From Candidatus Falkowiibacteriota bacterium (GTDB lineage: Bacteria > Patescibacteriota > Patescibacteriia > Patescibacteriales > GWE2-39-37): 14,882 nucleotides of DNA. Shown piece after piece: positions 1-7,503 of the stretch. Position 1 is the stretch's first letter, and the number at the start of each line of letters is the position of its first letter. The position numbers were made by a program, and so were the translations under genes. The notes under the pieces were generated by a model that worked only from the letters and a program-made list of their open reading frames with translations, had not been told where the DNA came from and searched no databases. The DNA is taken from contig JAAXVE010000006.1 of NCBI GenBank assembly GCA_013335665.1, positions 1 through 14,882 of the forward strand, written 5' to 3'.

Positions 1-2671
1 GGGTACAACTAGTTTAGCGGTTAATGGTGGTAGCGTTACGGGCAACGGTACGATCAATTTGACTAATGGAACTTTCACCTTGACCGGCAATGGCAGCTTG
101 GGCGGCAACACGGCTTGGACTTTCTCGTCATTGACTTTGGGCAACGGCGCTACGGTGGCCAGCACAACTAAAGCCGGGACAGGTAACATCACTGCTTCCG
201 GCGTAGTTACTGTCTCGCTCAACCACAATCTGATCGCTGGTGGCGTGACCTGGTCTTTGACTGGCGGTGGCACGCCTCTTGTGCTTTCCGGAGGCATCGT
301 TCCTGCAACATCTTCGTTCAAATACGCGGGCAATAGCAATACATTTGTCACACCGGCTACTTACTATCGCCTAGAATTGTCCCCAGCCGCGGCGGGGACT
401 CCGACCTACACGCTACAGAGCGGTAACTTCGTTGTGCGCGAAAACATGTATGTAGGCGACGGTATCAATGCGGTCAATGCGACGGCCGCAACAAATAATA
501 ACTCGCTCGACGTGGCAGGGGACTTTACCATTCGCGCAAGTGGCAATTACTCCGCGGCATCTTCGTCGCTTTTCGCTGTTGGCGGCAGTTGGTCAAACAG
601 TGGAGTTTTTGCTCACTCAAACGGCACGTTGACGCTTGATTCGACTTCGACTGGCAGGACCATAGCGCCAGGCAATTCGTCTTTTTATAATTTGACATTG
701 AATAGCACGACCGGCGGTTGGACAATCAGCGGCAATGCCACCACGACAGGAGATTTCTCGCTGGCAAGCGCTTCGTCTTTCACTTTGAACTCCGGCGTTA
801 CTCTTGAAGCACGCGGCCTGTTCACCAACAGTGTCGGCGGCGCCTCGACTACTTGGACCGGCTCGACTTTGAATATCAATAACGGCACTTCAAGCATGCT
901 CAATACGAAGGTTGCCGGAGCCGATGCTTACGGCACTTTGCGAGTCAGCGCTAACGCTGACGTAAAGATGTGGTATTCTTCCGCGACCGCATACAATGTC
1001 GACTCCTCAGGTTCGCTCTATTCGATGGATAACGGTAATATCGATGGTTCGCTCTTTATTTGGGGCGATTATCACATCTCAACCGGTACGACCGAGTATT
1101 GGAATTATCAGACCGATTTTGACGGCGTCAATCTAGGCGCCTCACCGCGCATCGCGGCAGTGCGTTTGGCTTCGAGTTCGGTCGTGACTGTTGATGGCGG
1201 TAGCTTGAATATCGTCGGTTTATCGACAGCCACTTCGACTTTAGCCAACCAGGGCAGCGGCGCCTATGCTCTCCGCATCTACGGCGGTGCTTTCAATGGC
1301 AACTATTATCAGATCAAGAATACTGATGCAAACGGCCTGGATCTGCAAGGCACGCCAGCCATAACCTCGCTTAATAACGGCGATTACGAATTGAGCGTGG
1401 TTGGGGGCAGCCTGATAAAGCTTGCGGCCAGCGTAATTAATGCCAACCCAGGCAAGACGGTAAGCGGCTGCCGTTTCGCCACTTCATCCGGCGTCAGCTC
1501 CGGCTATAATGTCAATCTTTCCGGTACGCCTGGGCAAGAATGGACATTTACCGGCTTGCTAGGTTCAATTGCGGGTGAAGCTTACGATTTTGATCCTGGT
1601 GATCCGCGCGGCTACATCGTTTGGGATGACAGCCCGATCTATCTGCCTGTTTCCAAGAGTTGGCGCTTCTATCATGACGAGAACGACGAGACGCCGACCA
1701 CTCCGGCTGCAGGAGAGCGCGTTTCTCCTTCTGATATCCCTGCTGGCAATAAAATCAAGCTGCGCCTAGCTGTGCGCGAAAGCAACGGAGTCAGCGGCAT
1801 GAATGTCAAGATGCGTTTGCAGTATTCGACCATGCCGGACTTTTCGAGCGATGTTAATTATGTCGGCGAGATCGGATCGACTTCGGCTTTGTGGACCTTT
1901 GCCGATGGCGTTGACGCTGACAACGCTGCAATTACGGCCTTGTTATTAGCCTCGACGACTGTCAAAGCGACCCATAACGAGATAGGCAGTTCGACTTCAA
2001 CCTTCCTGCACCCAGCCAGCACCACGGCTGAGTGGGAATTCACGATTTTCAATAATGCTGCCGCAGTCGGCACTACTTACTATTTCCGGGCTTATTCGGT
2101 TCAATACCGCGACAAGGCTGTTTTGAGGGATTCGGGCGAAAGTTATCCGAGTTTGGTAGCGAGCGGCGGTTCACTCGGCACCGCCCTTAGCGGCGTGACT
2201 TCTGGCACGTCTGTCGATGGCGTCATAACCAATATTTCTACTGGACCGAATACTATATCTTTCGGCACCGTGCCTATTGGCACTTCGATGGCAGGAGCAC
2301 AGCGCTTGCAGATAAATACAAATGCTGAGAGCGGCTATCAATTATTCCTTTACGAAGACCAAGACATGATCAACGATCGAGGTGACACGATTACGCCAGT
2401 GGCCGCCACTAATGACAGCCCCGCGGCTTGGCCAGGTCTTGGTTTCGGTTACCATACTAGCGATGACACTCTGTCCGGTTTAGCCCCTTCGCGTTTTGCC
2501 GCCAATGATTCTTATGCCAAACTGGAAAATGGCATGAAGGAAATTGGCTATAACCCATTGCCGACAGTCAGTGAGAGTATTGATCTGCTCTATCGCTTGC
2601 AGATTAGCGCGCAGCAACAACCGGGCAGTTACACGGCGCAGGTTGTGTATATAGTCGTGCCGACATACTGA
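1..2671 (+). CDS. Large exported beta-repeat surface protein, 5'-truncated, with conserved C-terminal surface module
   Basis: The reading frame is open from base 2 to a TGA at 2669-2671, giving about 889 visible residues; the true start and signal peptide lie upstream. A TTG at 59 is merely an internal codon. The first half (to about base 1550) is Gly/Ser/Thr/Asn-rich with short repeated strands such as GSWSNSGVF, GTLTLDST and SFYNLTLNS, typical of beta-helix adhesins. A middle section (about 1650-2200) includes SWRFYHDENDETP and TTYYFRAY and looks Ig/FnIII-like. The last 150 residues (from about 2212) form a module with ISFGTVPIG, TNAESGYQLFLYEDQ and a terminal YTAQVVYIVVPTY. The same module ends the protein at 4174-5211. 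Only one Cys is visible and no LPXTG motif is present. The likely role is a surface adhesin or coat protein; the substrate is unknown. The final module is topologically reminiscent of WxL domains (inference). Confidence 0.85.
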   Translation, partial: GTTSLAVNGGSVTGNGTINLTNGTFTLTGNGSLGGNTAWTFSSLTLGNGATVASTTKAGTGNITASGVVTVSLNHNLIAGGVTWSLTGGGTPLVLSGGIVPATSSFKYAGNSNTFVTPATYYRLELSPAAAGTPTYTLQSGNFVVRENMYVGDGINAVNATAATNNNSLDVAGDFTIRASGNYSAASSSLFAVGGSWSNSGVFAHSNGTLTLDSTSTGRTIAPGNSSFYNLTLNSTTGGWTISGNATTTGDFSLASASSFTLNSGVTLEARGLFTNSVGGASTTWTGSTLNINNGTSSMLNTKVAGADAYGTLRVSANADVKMWYSSATAYNVDSSGSLYSMDNGNIDGSLFIWGDYHISTGTTEYWNYQTDFDGVNLGASPRIAAVRLASSSVVTVDGGSLNIVGLSTATSTLANQGSGAYALRIYGGAFNGNYYQIKNTDANGLDLQGTPAITSLNNGDYELSVVGGSLIKLAASVINANPGKTVSGCRFATSSGVSSGYNVNLSGTPGQEWTFTGLLGSIAGEAYDFDPGDPRGYIVWDDSPIYLPVSKSWRFYHDENDETPTTPAAGERVSPSDIPAGNKIKLRLAVRESNGVSGMNVKMRLQYSTMPDFSSDVNYVGEIGSTSALWTFADGVDADNAAITALLLASTTVKATHNEIGSSTSTFLHPASTTAEWEFTIFNNAAAVGTTYYFRAYSVQYRDKAVLRDSGESYPSLVASGGSLGTALSGVTSGTSVDGVITNISTGPNTISFGTVPIGTSMAGAQRLQINTNAESGYQLFLYEDQDMINDRGDTITPVAATNDSPAAWPGLGFGYHTSDDTLSGLAPSRFAANDSYAKLENGMKEIGYNPLPTVSESIDLLYRLQISAQQQPGSYTAQVVYIVVPTY

Positions 2672-2674
2672 TGA

Positions 2675-2700
2675 AGTCTAAAGTCTGAAGACTAAAGACT
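2675..2700. repeat. Nested AGTCT/AGACT palindrome
   Basis: Two AGTCT units (2675-2679, 2682-2686) are followed by two AGACT units (2689-2693, 2696-2700), so the 26 bases fold on themselves with only AA/AA and GA mismatches. It starts three bases after the stop codon of the preceding gene. No T-run follows, so it is not a classical terminator on the + strand. Confidence 0.55.
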
Positions 2701-2710
2701 AAAAAATAAA

Positions 2711-2785
2711 TTGTCATCCCGAGCGTCAGCGAGGGATCCCGTGACTTCGAAACCAACGGGATTCCGGCAGGGATCTCGTGGTTTC
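2711..2785. repeat. GC-rich REP-like palindromic element
   Basis: GC-rich against AT-rich surroundings. It contains GTCATCCCGAGCG followed by GCGAGGGATCCCG, then the perfect hairpin ATCCCGT (2736-2742) with ACGGGAT (2756-2762). Elements beginning GTCATCC-GAGCG are familiar dispersed intergenic repeats in many bacteria; membership in a family here is inferred. Confidence 0.45.
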
Positions 2786-2797
2786 ATGTTGTGCGGT

Positions 2798-2948
2798 TTT
2801 AAATTCTAATTTCGAATTTTAAATTTTGAATCAATGATTAATTTTTTAATGCCTAAATCATCAAATGCTCCGCACTTAGCTGCGGCCAGTTTCAAAATTC
2901 ATCATTAATCATTAAAAATTCAATCGAAATTCAAAATTCAAAATTCGA
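2798..2948. repeat. AT-rich long imperfect inverted repeat
   Basis: The left arm (about 2798-2850) and right arm (about 2891-2948) are built from TTCGAATTTT, TTTTGAAT and AATGATTAAT and their complements. The reverse complement of the right arm matches the left arm over about 40-50 bases with a small insertion. Between them is a short hairpin, CCGCA (2870-2874) with TGCGG (2881-2885). Confidence 0.5.
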
Positions 2949-2984
2949 GTTTTAAAAACGTAAAAGCTAGAACTTGCAGTATAA

Positions 2985-3695
2985 ATGAAAAAAAATTACA
3001 CTAAGTCACTTCTATTATTTTTATTGCCCCTAATCCTGTCCGGTTGTTCGCTGCCTTTTGCCCAAAAAAAAGCTGAAAAGCCGGAGATTTTAATGGCCCA
3101 GGAGTGCGGTATGGACGGCCTGAAGTGCTGTGCGACTAGTCCAGCATGTTCATACGGACAGCAATGCTGCATAGATCCTAATGACCCTGCGCGTAATCGT
3201 TGCGCCGATACCTGCGGTTGTGGCGGAAAAGATGAGTTTTGTTGTTCAGGTGATAACAAATGTAATAGTGGCTTGTCATGCCAAGAAGGGTTGTGCCAAG
3301 AATGCGGTGGGGAGGAGCAGAACTGTTGCAACGGCAGCACTTGTACGGGCAAGACAAAGAGCGGGGCAGGGGAGTTAGTTTGCCAAAAAGATAAATGTGT
3401 GGCCTGTGGAGTTCCTGGTGGACCCTGTTGCCTCAATGGTTCGTCTTGTATTAATAATGAAAACACCACCTCTACCGTCGAATGCCTGTCTGGCTTATGT
3501 GCGGCTTGTGGCGCCAATGAACTACCAGCCTGTCAGTCTGGTAGCCAAAGCTGTTTGCCAGAACACTTGCTGAGCAGTAACATCTGTTATCGCTGCGGTC
3601 ATGACAATCAGCCTTGCTGTGATTCTAGTCAAAAGGAGCGGTGCGCGACGACTGAAGGATTGGTCTGCGAGTTGGGCTTTTGCAAGAAACAATAA
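2985..3695 (+). CDS. Cys-rich lipoprotein with CGx5CC repeats
   Basis: A 236-residue protein. A basic N-terminus (MKKNYTK) and hydrophobic stretch end in the lipobox LSGC, with Cys21 as the expected acylation site, so the product is a surface lipoprotein. The mature part contains 36 further cysteines by my count. They fall in repeated units starting CGx5CC: CGMDGLKCC, CGGKDEFCC, CGGEEQNCC, CGVPGGPCC and CGHDNQPCC, plus a degenerate CGANELPAC. Later Cys in each unit lead to a CxxCG junction (ECG, ACG, RCG). This resembles small disulphide-knotted eukaryote-like repeats and implies oxidative folding outside the cell. The function is unknown; adhesion or binding is a guess. The start is an ATG with no Shine-Dalgarno. 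It is flanked by long intergenic gaps, so it is probably monocistronic. Confidence 0.85.
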   Translation: MKKNYTKSLLLFLLPLILSGCSLPFAQKKAEKPEILMAQECGMDGLKCCATSPACSYGQQCCIDPNDPARNRCADTCGCGGKDEFCCSGDNKCNSGLSCQEGLCQECGGEEQNCCNGSTCTGKTKSGAGELVCQKDKCVACGVPGGPCCLNGSSCINNENTTSTVECLSGLCAACGANELPACQSGSQSCLPEHLLSSNICYRCGHDNQPCCDSSQKERCATTEGLVCELGFCKKQ

Positions 3696-3804
3696 ATAGG
3701 TTATTGCCAGTCTTTCATTGTTTAGGAATGGCAGTCGTCAATTGCAAGGCATCTAACTGAAATTAAGATTAGGTGTGGATAAAAAGAAGGAAATTTAAAA
3801 ATAT

Positions 3805-3834
3805 TTGACAAAAAGCAGGGGGTGGTTGTTTAAA
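3805..3834 (+). promoter_or_regulatory. Possible secondary promoter
   Basis: A perfect -35 hexamer TTGACA (3805-3810) is followed after 18 bases by TTTAAA (3829-3834), which matches 4 of 6 positions of a -10 box. It would drive the 4174 gene from further upstream. The -10 is weak, so this is tentative. Confidence 0.3.
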
Positions 3835-3917
3835 AAGTAGAGTTAAATGTCTAAAATATGGCTGATATTAAACAATAAATCACTTATCAAAAAAATATGT
3901 ATTAATGTTTTAAAAAA

Positions 3918-3947
3918 CTGATAAAAAAATAAAAAATATGTTATAAT
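3918..3947 (+). promoter_or_regulatory. Probable sigma-70-type promoter for the 4174 gene
   Basis: A perfect -10 box TATAAT (3942-3947) lies 18 bases after CTGATA (3918-3923), a 4-of-6 match to TTGACA, in a very A-rich spacer. The predicted start near 3954 gives a leader of about 220 bases before the ATG at 4174. Confidence 0.6.
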
Positions 3948-4001
3948 AATTTCATATAAGAAAAAAAATAATTTGCCAGCGATTGTTTTACGGAAGATCC
4001 T

Positions 4002-4067
4002 ATGCTACTGCTAAGACTTGCTTCGTCACTCTCTCAAAACGAAGCACAGGTCGAATTTCTTGGTTAA
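4002..4067 (+). CDS. Possible 21-codon leader peptide
   Basis: An ATG at 4002, preceded by GGAAG at about the right spacing, opens 21 codons ending TAA at 4065-4067. The peptide begins MLLLRLASS and ends VEFLG. It lies inside the predicted leader of the 4174 gene and overlaps the hairpin at 4019-4046, so translation would disturb that structure. It could be a regulatory leader peptide, or simply chance. No homologue is recognised. Confidence 0.2.
   Translation: MLLLRLASSLSQNEAQVEFLG
4019..4046 (+). promoter_or_regulatory. Hairpin in 5' leader
   Basis: TGCTTCGT (4019-4026) and ACGAAGCA (4039-4046) form a perfect 8-bp stem with a 12-base loop. The stem can extend through GACT (4015-4018) and GGTC after a two-base bulge. 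It sits about 130 bases before the start codon, so it does not block initiation directly. No U-tract follows, so it is not a terminator. Confidence 0.4.
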
Positions 4068-4173
4068 GCACAGGACATAAAAATCCCGGGACAATGACGG
4101 TAAACGCATCCTCTCCTCTCAGTTTTTCTTAAAAAAGAAACCAAAAAAACTAATAATTTTAAAAACTATCCCC

Positions 4174-5211
4174 ATGAATAAGTTTAGAAAAGTTTTGTCG
4201 ATTACGGCCATCATCTCACTTGTGGCCGTGAACGGTCTGGTCAATACGGCTACCGCCGCCTCCTTGACTAGTGTAAAAAACACCTTGAGCAATTCGGACA
4301 AGTCTGTGGTTGCTACTTCCACATTTTCCATGATTACCCACACTCCGCTAGTCAATGGTAATGTAATCCAGATCACTTATCCCGCCGCTTTTGGCAATAT
4401 TACTGATGCCAATTCAATAACTTGCCCTGTAGGAACCACTAAGTCTATCTTGGACACGGAGAATGTCTTGTGCACGGTAGGCGTTGGCGGTTTAGCTACT
4501 GGCACCTGGTCTGTGGTTGTAGGCAATGTAACCAATCCGGCAGCAGTCGGTTCTCAGACTTTCAATGTCACTACCAGGACGGTAAGCAACGGCACTATTG
4601 TCGAGCAAGCTTCAACCATGGTGGCGATTATCGACAATGTCGATGTTTCTGCTAGCGTTGCAGCTACTTTGACTTTCGTTATCTCTGATTTGGCAGCTGG
4701 ACAGAACGTGAACGGCCAAGTAATGTCAACAAGTTCAGCTACGACTACTATGGCTTTTGGCACCTTGCCAGTCGGTTCACCAGTGTCGATGGGTCAGGCT
4801 TTGCGAGTTACTACCAATGCTGACGACGGCTTTACAGTGACTGTTGAGCAGAATCAGAATTTGACCAGTAATGCAAATTCAGATATTGATTCTTTCATGA
4901 ACGGCACTACGAGTGCTCCTCAGCTTTGGGGAAATCCAGCTAACACTTTGGATGCTGAGTGGACTTATGGACACTTTGGTTTCACCTCTGAAGATTCAAC
5001 CCTGTCAGCCGGTGATACTTATGGCAATAACCTCTGGCGTGGTTTTGCCACTTCGACTCCATACGAAGTTATGTGGCACAACGGCCCAGCTGACGGAACT
5101 TCCACTGATAAGGGTTACACAGAAGTTGGCTACCAGATCCAGATCGGTTCACTGCAGGAAGCTGGTGATTACTACAACACATTGACCTATATCGCCACCC
5201 CATCCTTCTAA
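4174..5211 (+). CDS. Exported Ig-like protein with the same C-terminal surface module as the first gene
   Basis: A 345-residue protein. A signal peptide (MNKFRKVLSITAIISLVAV...) is probably cut after ATA-A near residue 29. Residues about 30-165 form a beta-rich domain with two Cys, starting SLTSVKNTLSNSDKSV, of the Ig-like type frequent in CPR exported proteins. Residues about 183-345 repeat the C-terminal module of the upstream large protein: MAFGTLPVG, TNADDGFTVTVEQNQ, then FGFTSEDSTLS, and the end YYNTLTYIATPSF, compared with YTAQVVYIVVPTY. Position and motif order resemble the WxL domain (FG start, G-W/Y/F-x-L middle, YxxxLTW-type end), but with Tyr or Phe replacing Trp; this is inference. 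The gene is monocistronic, between a promoter at 3918-3947 and a terminator at 5236-5270. There is no Shine-Dalgarno. Probably an abundant surface protein. Confidence 0.85.
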   Translation: MNKFRKVLSITAIISLVAVNGLVNTATAASLTSVKNTLSNSDKSVVATSTFSMITHTPLVNGNVIQITYPAAFGNITDANSITCPVGTTKSILDTENVLCTVGVGGLATGTWSVVVGNVTNPAAVGSQTFNVTTRTVSNGTIVEQASTMVAIIDNVDVSASVAATLTFVISDLAAGQNVNGQVMSTSSATTTMAFGTLPVGSPVSMGQALRVTTNADDGFTVTVEQNQNLTSNANSDIDSFMNGTTSAPQLWGNPANTLDAEWTYGHFGFTSEDSTLSAGDTYGNNLWRGFATSTPYEVMWHNGPADGTSTDKGYTEVGYQIQIGSLQEAGDYYNTLTYIATPSF

Positions 5212-5235
5212 ACTATTCAGGATTCCAACATATGA

Positions 5236-5270
5236 AAAAGCCCCTTTAGTAGGGGCTTTTTTTTTGTTTT
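5236..5270 (+). terminator. Strong intrinsic terminator after the 4174 gene
   Basis: AAAAGCCCCT (5236-5245) and AGGGGCTTTT (5251-5260) form a perfect 10-bp stem with a TTAGT loop. The U-tract of nine T begins within the stem and runs to 5265, then G and more T. It ends 4174-5211 and separates it from the next operon. Confidence 0.92.
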
Positions 5271-5287
5271 TTAACTCATGTTTTTCT

Positions 5288-5316
5288 TTGTCAAACGGAA
5301 TAAAAATTGTTATAAT
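5288..5316 (+). promoter_or_regulatory. Promoter of the DUF916-like operon
   Basis: TTGTCA (5288-5293) and a perfect TATAAT (5311-5316) are separated by 17 bases. They lie just after the terminator and about 70 bases before the ATG at 5387. This is the best-matched promoter in the window and probably drives 5387-12342. Confidence 0.75.
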
Positions 5317-5386
5317 CTAATGAAGATGTGCAAAGATTAATTTGGCATTTTTTGGGTTTGAAGATTTATAAAAAATAAAATAGTTT

Positions 5387-6508
5387 ATGCCTAAAACATT
5401 AGCACGAACTTTCTCTATTTCGGTTATGGCTTTCACGCTCGTGGCTAGCCTTTTCGCAGGTTCAGCACCGGCCTTTGCAGCCGAAGCTATCACCGTCAGT
5501 CCTGCTCGACTTGATGAGTTGGTCGACCCGGGAAACGTGATTAGACAATCAATTAAAGTCATTAATCGCTCCGATTCGGCCAAGACTATCCATGCTTACA
5601 TACGCGACTTCAAGTCAGAAGGAGAAGAGGGTAAGGCGCAGCTAATTAAACCAGGCACTGAGCAGGGTTCATTCCTTTCATCTTGGATATCTTTGGATAA
5701 CGAAAGCTTGGAGTTTGCCCCTAATGAAGAAAAGCAGTTTAATTTTACAATTTCAGTGCCGCAAAGCGCCGGCCCTGGCGGCTATTATGGCGCACTGGTC
5801 TTTGGCACGATGGCTCCAGACGTTACTGTAAACTCAGCGGAAAAGGGTGCGGCTATCGGCATTTCTCAGCAAGCAGCATCATTGATTCTTTTGCAGATTT
5901 CCGGTGATGTTAACGAGAGCGCCAATATCCGTGAGTTCGTAGCTGATAAGTCGGTTTATTTGACACCGTTTGAGACCAAGTTTCTTGCTCGAGTCGAGAA
6001 TCTAGGTAATGTCCATATCAAACCTCGTGGCACGGTTGAGGTCGTTAACATGCTCAATAACCCCGTTGCTAGTGTAAAAATCAACGATACCGGTGCCAAC
6101 ATCTTGCCGAAGAGTACGAGAAAGTTTGAGAATAGTTGGAAAGACGGCTTCGGCTTCGGTCGCTATAAGGCGACACTAGCCTTGAGTTACGGCACTGATC
6201 CAGATAAGGGCGGTCAAGGCAAGCAAACCTTGTCAGCCATTACTTATTTTTGGATAATCCCTGGTAAGTTGGTTTTGGTTGGTGGGTCTATTATTCTTGT
6301 CTTGGCGATAATCATTTATGTGATGCTTCGTGGCTACAAGAATAGAGCGATCAAGCGAGCAATTAAGAGTATGGGTAATGGGCGCAATTATGTGCCGGAA
6401 CGCGGGCGCAACCATGCACAGGCAGCTCATAATAGTATGATGGCTCTGGTTTCATTGGTGGTTATCTTTTTATTGATATTAGCGGTTTATTTCCTGTTTA
6501 TTGCATAA
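5387..6508 (+). CDS. DUF916-like (WxL-interacting-type) membrane protein, two C-terminal helices
   Basis: A 373-residue protein. The signal peptide is probably cut at AFA|AEA after residue 31. Residues about 35-140 fit the DUF916 pattern: ITVSPARLDELVDPGN, IKVINRS, DFKSEGE, SSWISLD, then ISVPQSAGPGGYYGAL. Residues about 150-285 form a second beta domain with VENLGNVHIKPRG, in the place DUF3324 holds in Firmicute WxL-interacting proteins. A membrane helix at about 291-313 is followed by a basic loop (RGYKNRAIKRAIK), expected to be cytoplasmic, and a second helix at 350-373 ends the protein. In Firmicutes such proteins tie WxL proteins to peptidoglycan; here that role is inferred. It is first in a probable six-gene operon. 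The ATG start has an A-rich upstream sequence and no Shine-Dalgarno. Confidence 0.85.
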   Translation: MPKTLARTFSISVMAFTLVASLFAGSAPAFAAEAITVSPARLDELVDPGNVIRQSIKVINRSDSAKTIHAYIRDFKSEGEEGKAQLIKPGTEQGSFLSSWISLDNESLEFAPNEEKQFNFTISVPQSAGPGGYYGALVFGTMAPDVTVNSAEKGAAIGISQQAASLILLQISGDVNESANIREFVADKSVYLTPFETKFLARVENLGNVHIKPRGTVEVVNMLNNPVASVKINDTGANILPKSTRKFENSWKDGFGFGRYKATLALSYGTDPDKGGQGKQTLSAITYFWIIPGKLVLVGGSIILVLAIIIYVMLRGYKNRAIKRAIKSMGNGRNYVPERGRNHAQAAHNSMMALVSLVVIFLLILAVYFLFIA

Positions 6509-6521
6509 TTTTCTTAAAAAA

Positions 6522-7490
6522 ATGAGCAAGCGGTTGAAAAATAGTCTATTGGCAGTGTTTTTTCTGTTGGTTGCCCCTTTGGCCGCTAAAGCTCAGGATG
6601 CGACTTCATCATTGTCGGCAAATCCTGCAATTATTGACGAAAAAGTGCAGGCACGTTCCATTATTGAACAGAATGTCAAGATTAAGAATAATAGCCCGGC
6701 AAAATTAAGCATCTATGGGACGATTCGCGATTTGGACAAGGAGGGGGCAGTTATAGCCATGACTGATCCGAGTCAATTAGACAGAAGCACATCGGTTGCA
6801 TCCTGGACTGAGTTTAGTCATGGAGTGCTTGAGCTTATGCCGGGAGAAGAAAAAGAAGTCGCTTTGAAAATGTCTGTTAACCCCTTGGCCAAGCCTGGTA
6901 AATATTATGCTGCTATTGATTTCTCCAGTGGGAGCAATCGCTACGAGGCCGAGGCGAACTCGAACCAGCTTACCATGGCTCGCGTTTTGATTAATCTGGA
7001 CGTGTCCGAAGTAATCATAGAAAGGGCAGAGATCGCCGAATTCAACCCACTTAAAAGTGTTAATATTCAGAATAATGCAGTTTTGGGTTTAAAAATACGG
7101 AATATTGGCAATCGCGCCATCAATCCGACTGGTCGCATACTGCTGTATGATCGTAACGGCAATGAGATCGACGAGGTTAGTCTGGATAAACAACTTGGAG
7201 AAGTTGCCAGCAATCAGATAGGCGATTACCGCGTAAACTGGGACAGTGCGAAAAGATTCGGTAAGTTCAAAGCAAAATTGGAATTGGAGTACGGTAATTC
7301 GGACAAACGTGATTTGCAAGATACGGTGTATTTTTACATTTTGCCTGTCTGGTTTTTAGGACTAATTTTCGGCTTAATCCTTTTTGTTGCCATTGCCCCC
7401 TTCGCTTTGCTGCGCCGCATCTCGCGACAAGCCCAGACCGTTCAATCGACAGACAACCCGCGTGACCATGTCATAAATTTAAAGAAATAA
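6522..7490 (+). CDS. DUF916-like membrane protein, single C-terminal helix
   Basis: A 322-residue protein from the ATG at 6522. This start follows the previous stop by 13 bases and directly gives a signal peptide (MSKRLKNSLLAVFFLLVAPLAAKA|Q); a TTG at 6501 would add seven residues and overlap the preceding gene. The DUF916-like domain (about 27-130) keeps the outline of its neighbour: NPAIIDEKV, VKIKNNSP, IRDLDKEG, ASWTEF, LMPGEEKEV and KPGKYYAAIDF. A second beta domain with IRNIGNRAINPTG follows. One membrane helix lies at about 273-298, with a short basic C-terminal tail. It is a divergent paralogue of the 5387 product, and the PGG of the family is reduced to PGK here. No Shine-Dalgarno is seen. 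The likely role is a membrane-anchored partner for surface proteins. Confidence 0.83.
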   Translation: MSKRLKNSLLAVFFLLVAPLAAKAQDATSSLSANPAIIDEKVQARSIIEQNVKIKNNSPAKLSIYGTIRDLDKEGAVIAMTDPSQLDRSTSVASWTEFSHGVLELMPGEEKEVALKMSVNPLAKPGKYYAAIDFSSGSNRYEAEANSNQLTMARVLINLDVSEVIIERAEIAEFNPLKSVNIQNNAVLGLKIRNIGNRAINPTGRILLYDRNGNEIDEVSLDKQLGEVASNQIGDYRVNWDSAKRFGKFKAKLELEYGNSDKRDLQDTVYFYILPVWFLGLIFGLILFVAIAPFALLRRISRQAQTVQSTDNPRDHVINLKK

Positions 7491-7503
7491 AAATAGTAAG
7501 AAA

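Larger units (their letters stand above)
2672..2984. repeat. Gene-free intergenic block built of palindromic and inverted repeats
   Basis: This 313-base gap holds three repeat structures and no credible ORF. At 2675-2700 nested AGTCT/AGACT arms form a near-perfect palindrome. At 2711-2785 lies a GC-rich element with GTCATCCCGAGCG and a perfect 7-bp hairpin (ATCCCGT at 2736-2742, ACGGGAT at 2756-2762). At about 2798-2850 and 2891-2948 AT-rich arms based on TTCGAATTTT and its complement form a long imperfect inverted repeat around a small CCGCA/TGCGG hairpin (2870-2885). Such elements usually occur in many genomic copies. They could terminate or stabilise transcripts, but no U-tract terminator is seen. 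Confidence 0.6.
3696..4173. other. Long intergenic region and 5' leader
   Basis: This 478-base AT-rich gap separates the Cys-rich lipoprotein from the next exported protein. It holds a consensus-like promoter at 3918-3947, a weaker TTGACA-based candidate at 3805-3834, and about 220 bases of predicted leader. The leader contains a stable hairpin (4019-4046), a repeated AAGCACAGG (4042-4050 and 4066-4074 region) and a 21-codon ORF (4002-4067). I recognise no tRNA or named riboswitch in it. Confidence 0.5.

Noticed and set aside
2996..3517. 173-codon minus-strand ORF opposite the Cys-rich gene
   Set aside because: It mirrors the Cys-rich gene on the other strand, has no signal, promoter or Shine-Dalgarno, and its composition follows from the Cys/Gly codons opposite. 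The + strand product has a clear lipobox and repeats.
1..5211. Sortase-anchored proteins
   Set aside because: No LPXTG-type motif followed by a hydrophobic tail was found in the surface proteins, and no sortase gene is present.
6501..6521. TTG start for the second DUF916-like gene
   Set aside because: It would overlap the preceding gene and prepend seven residues before a signal peptide that begins well at the ATG at 6522.
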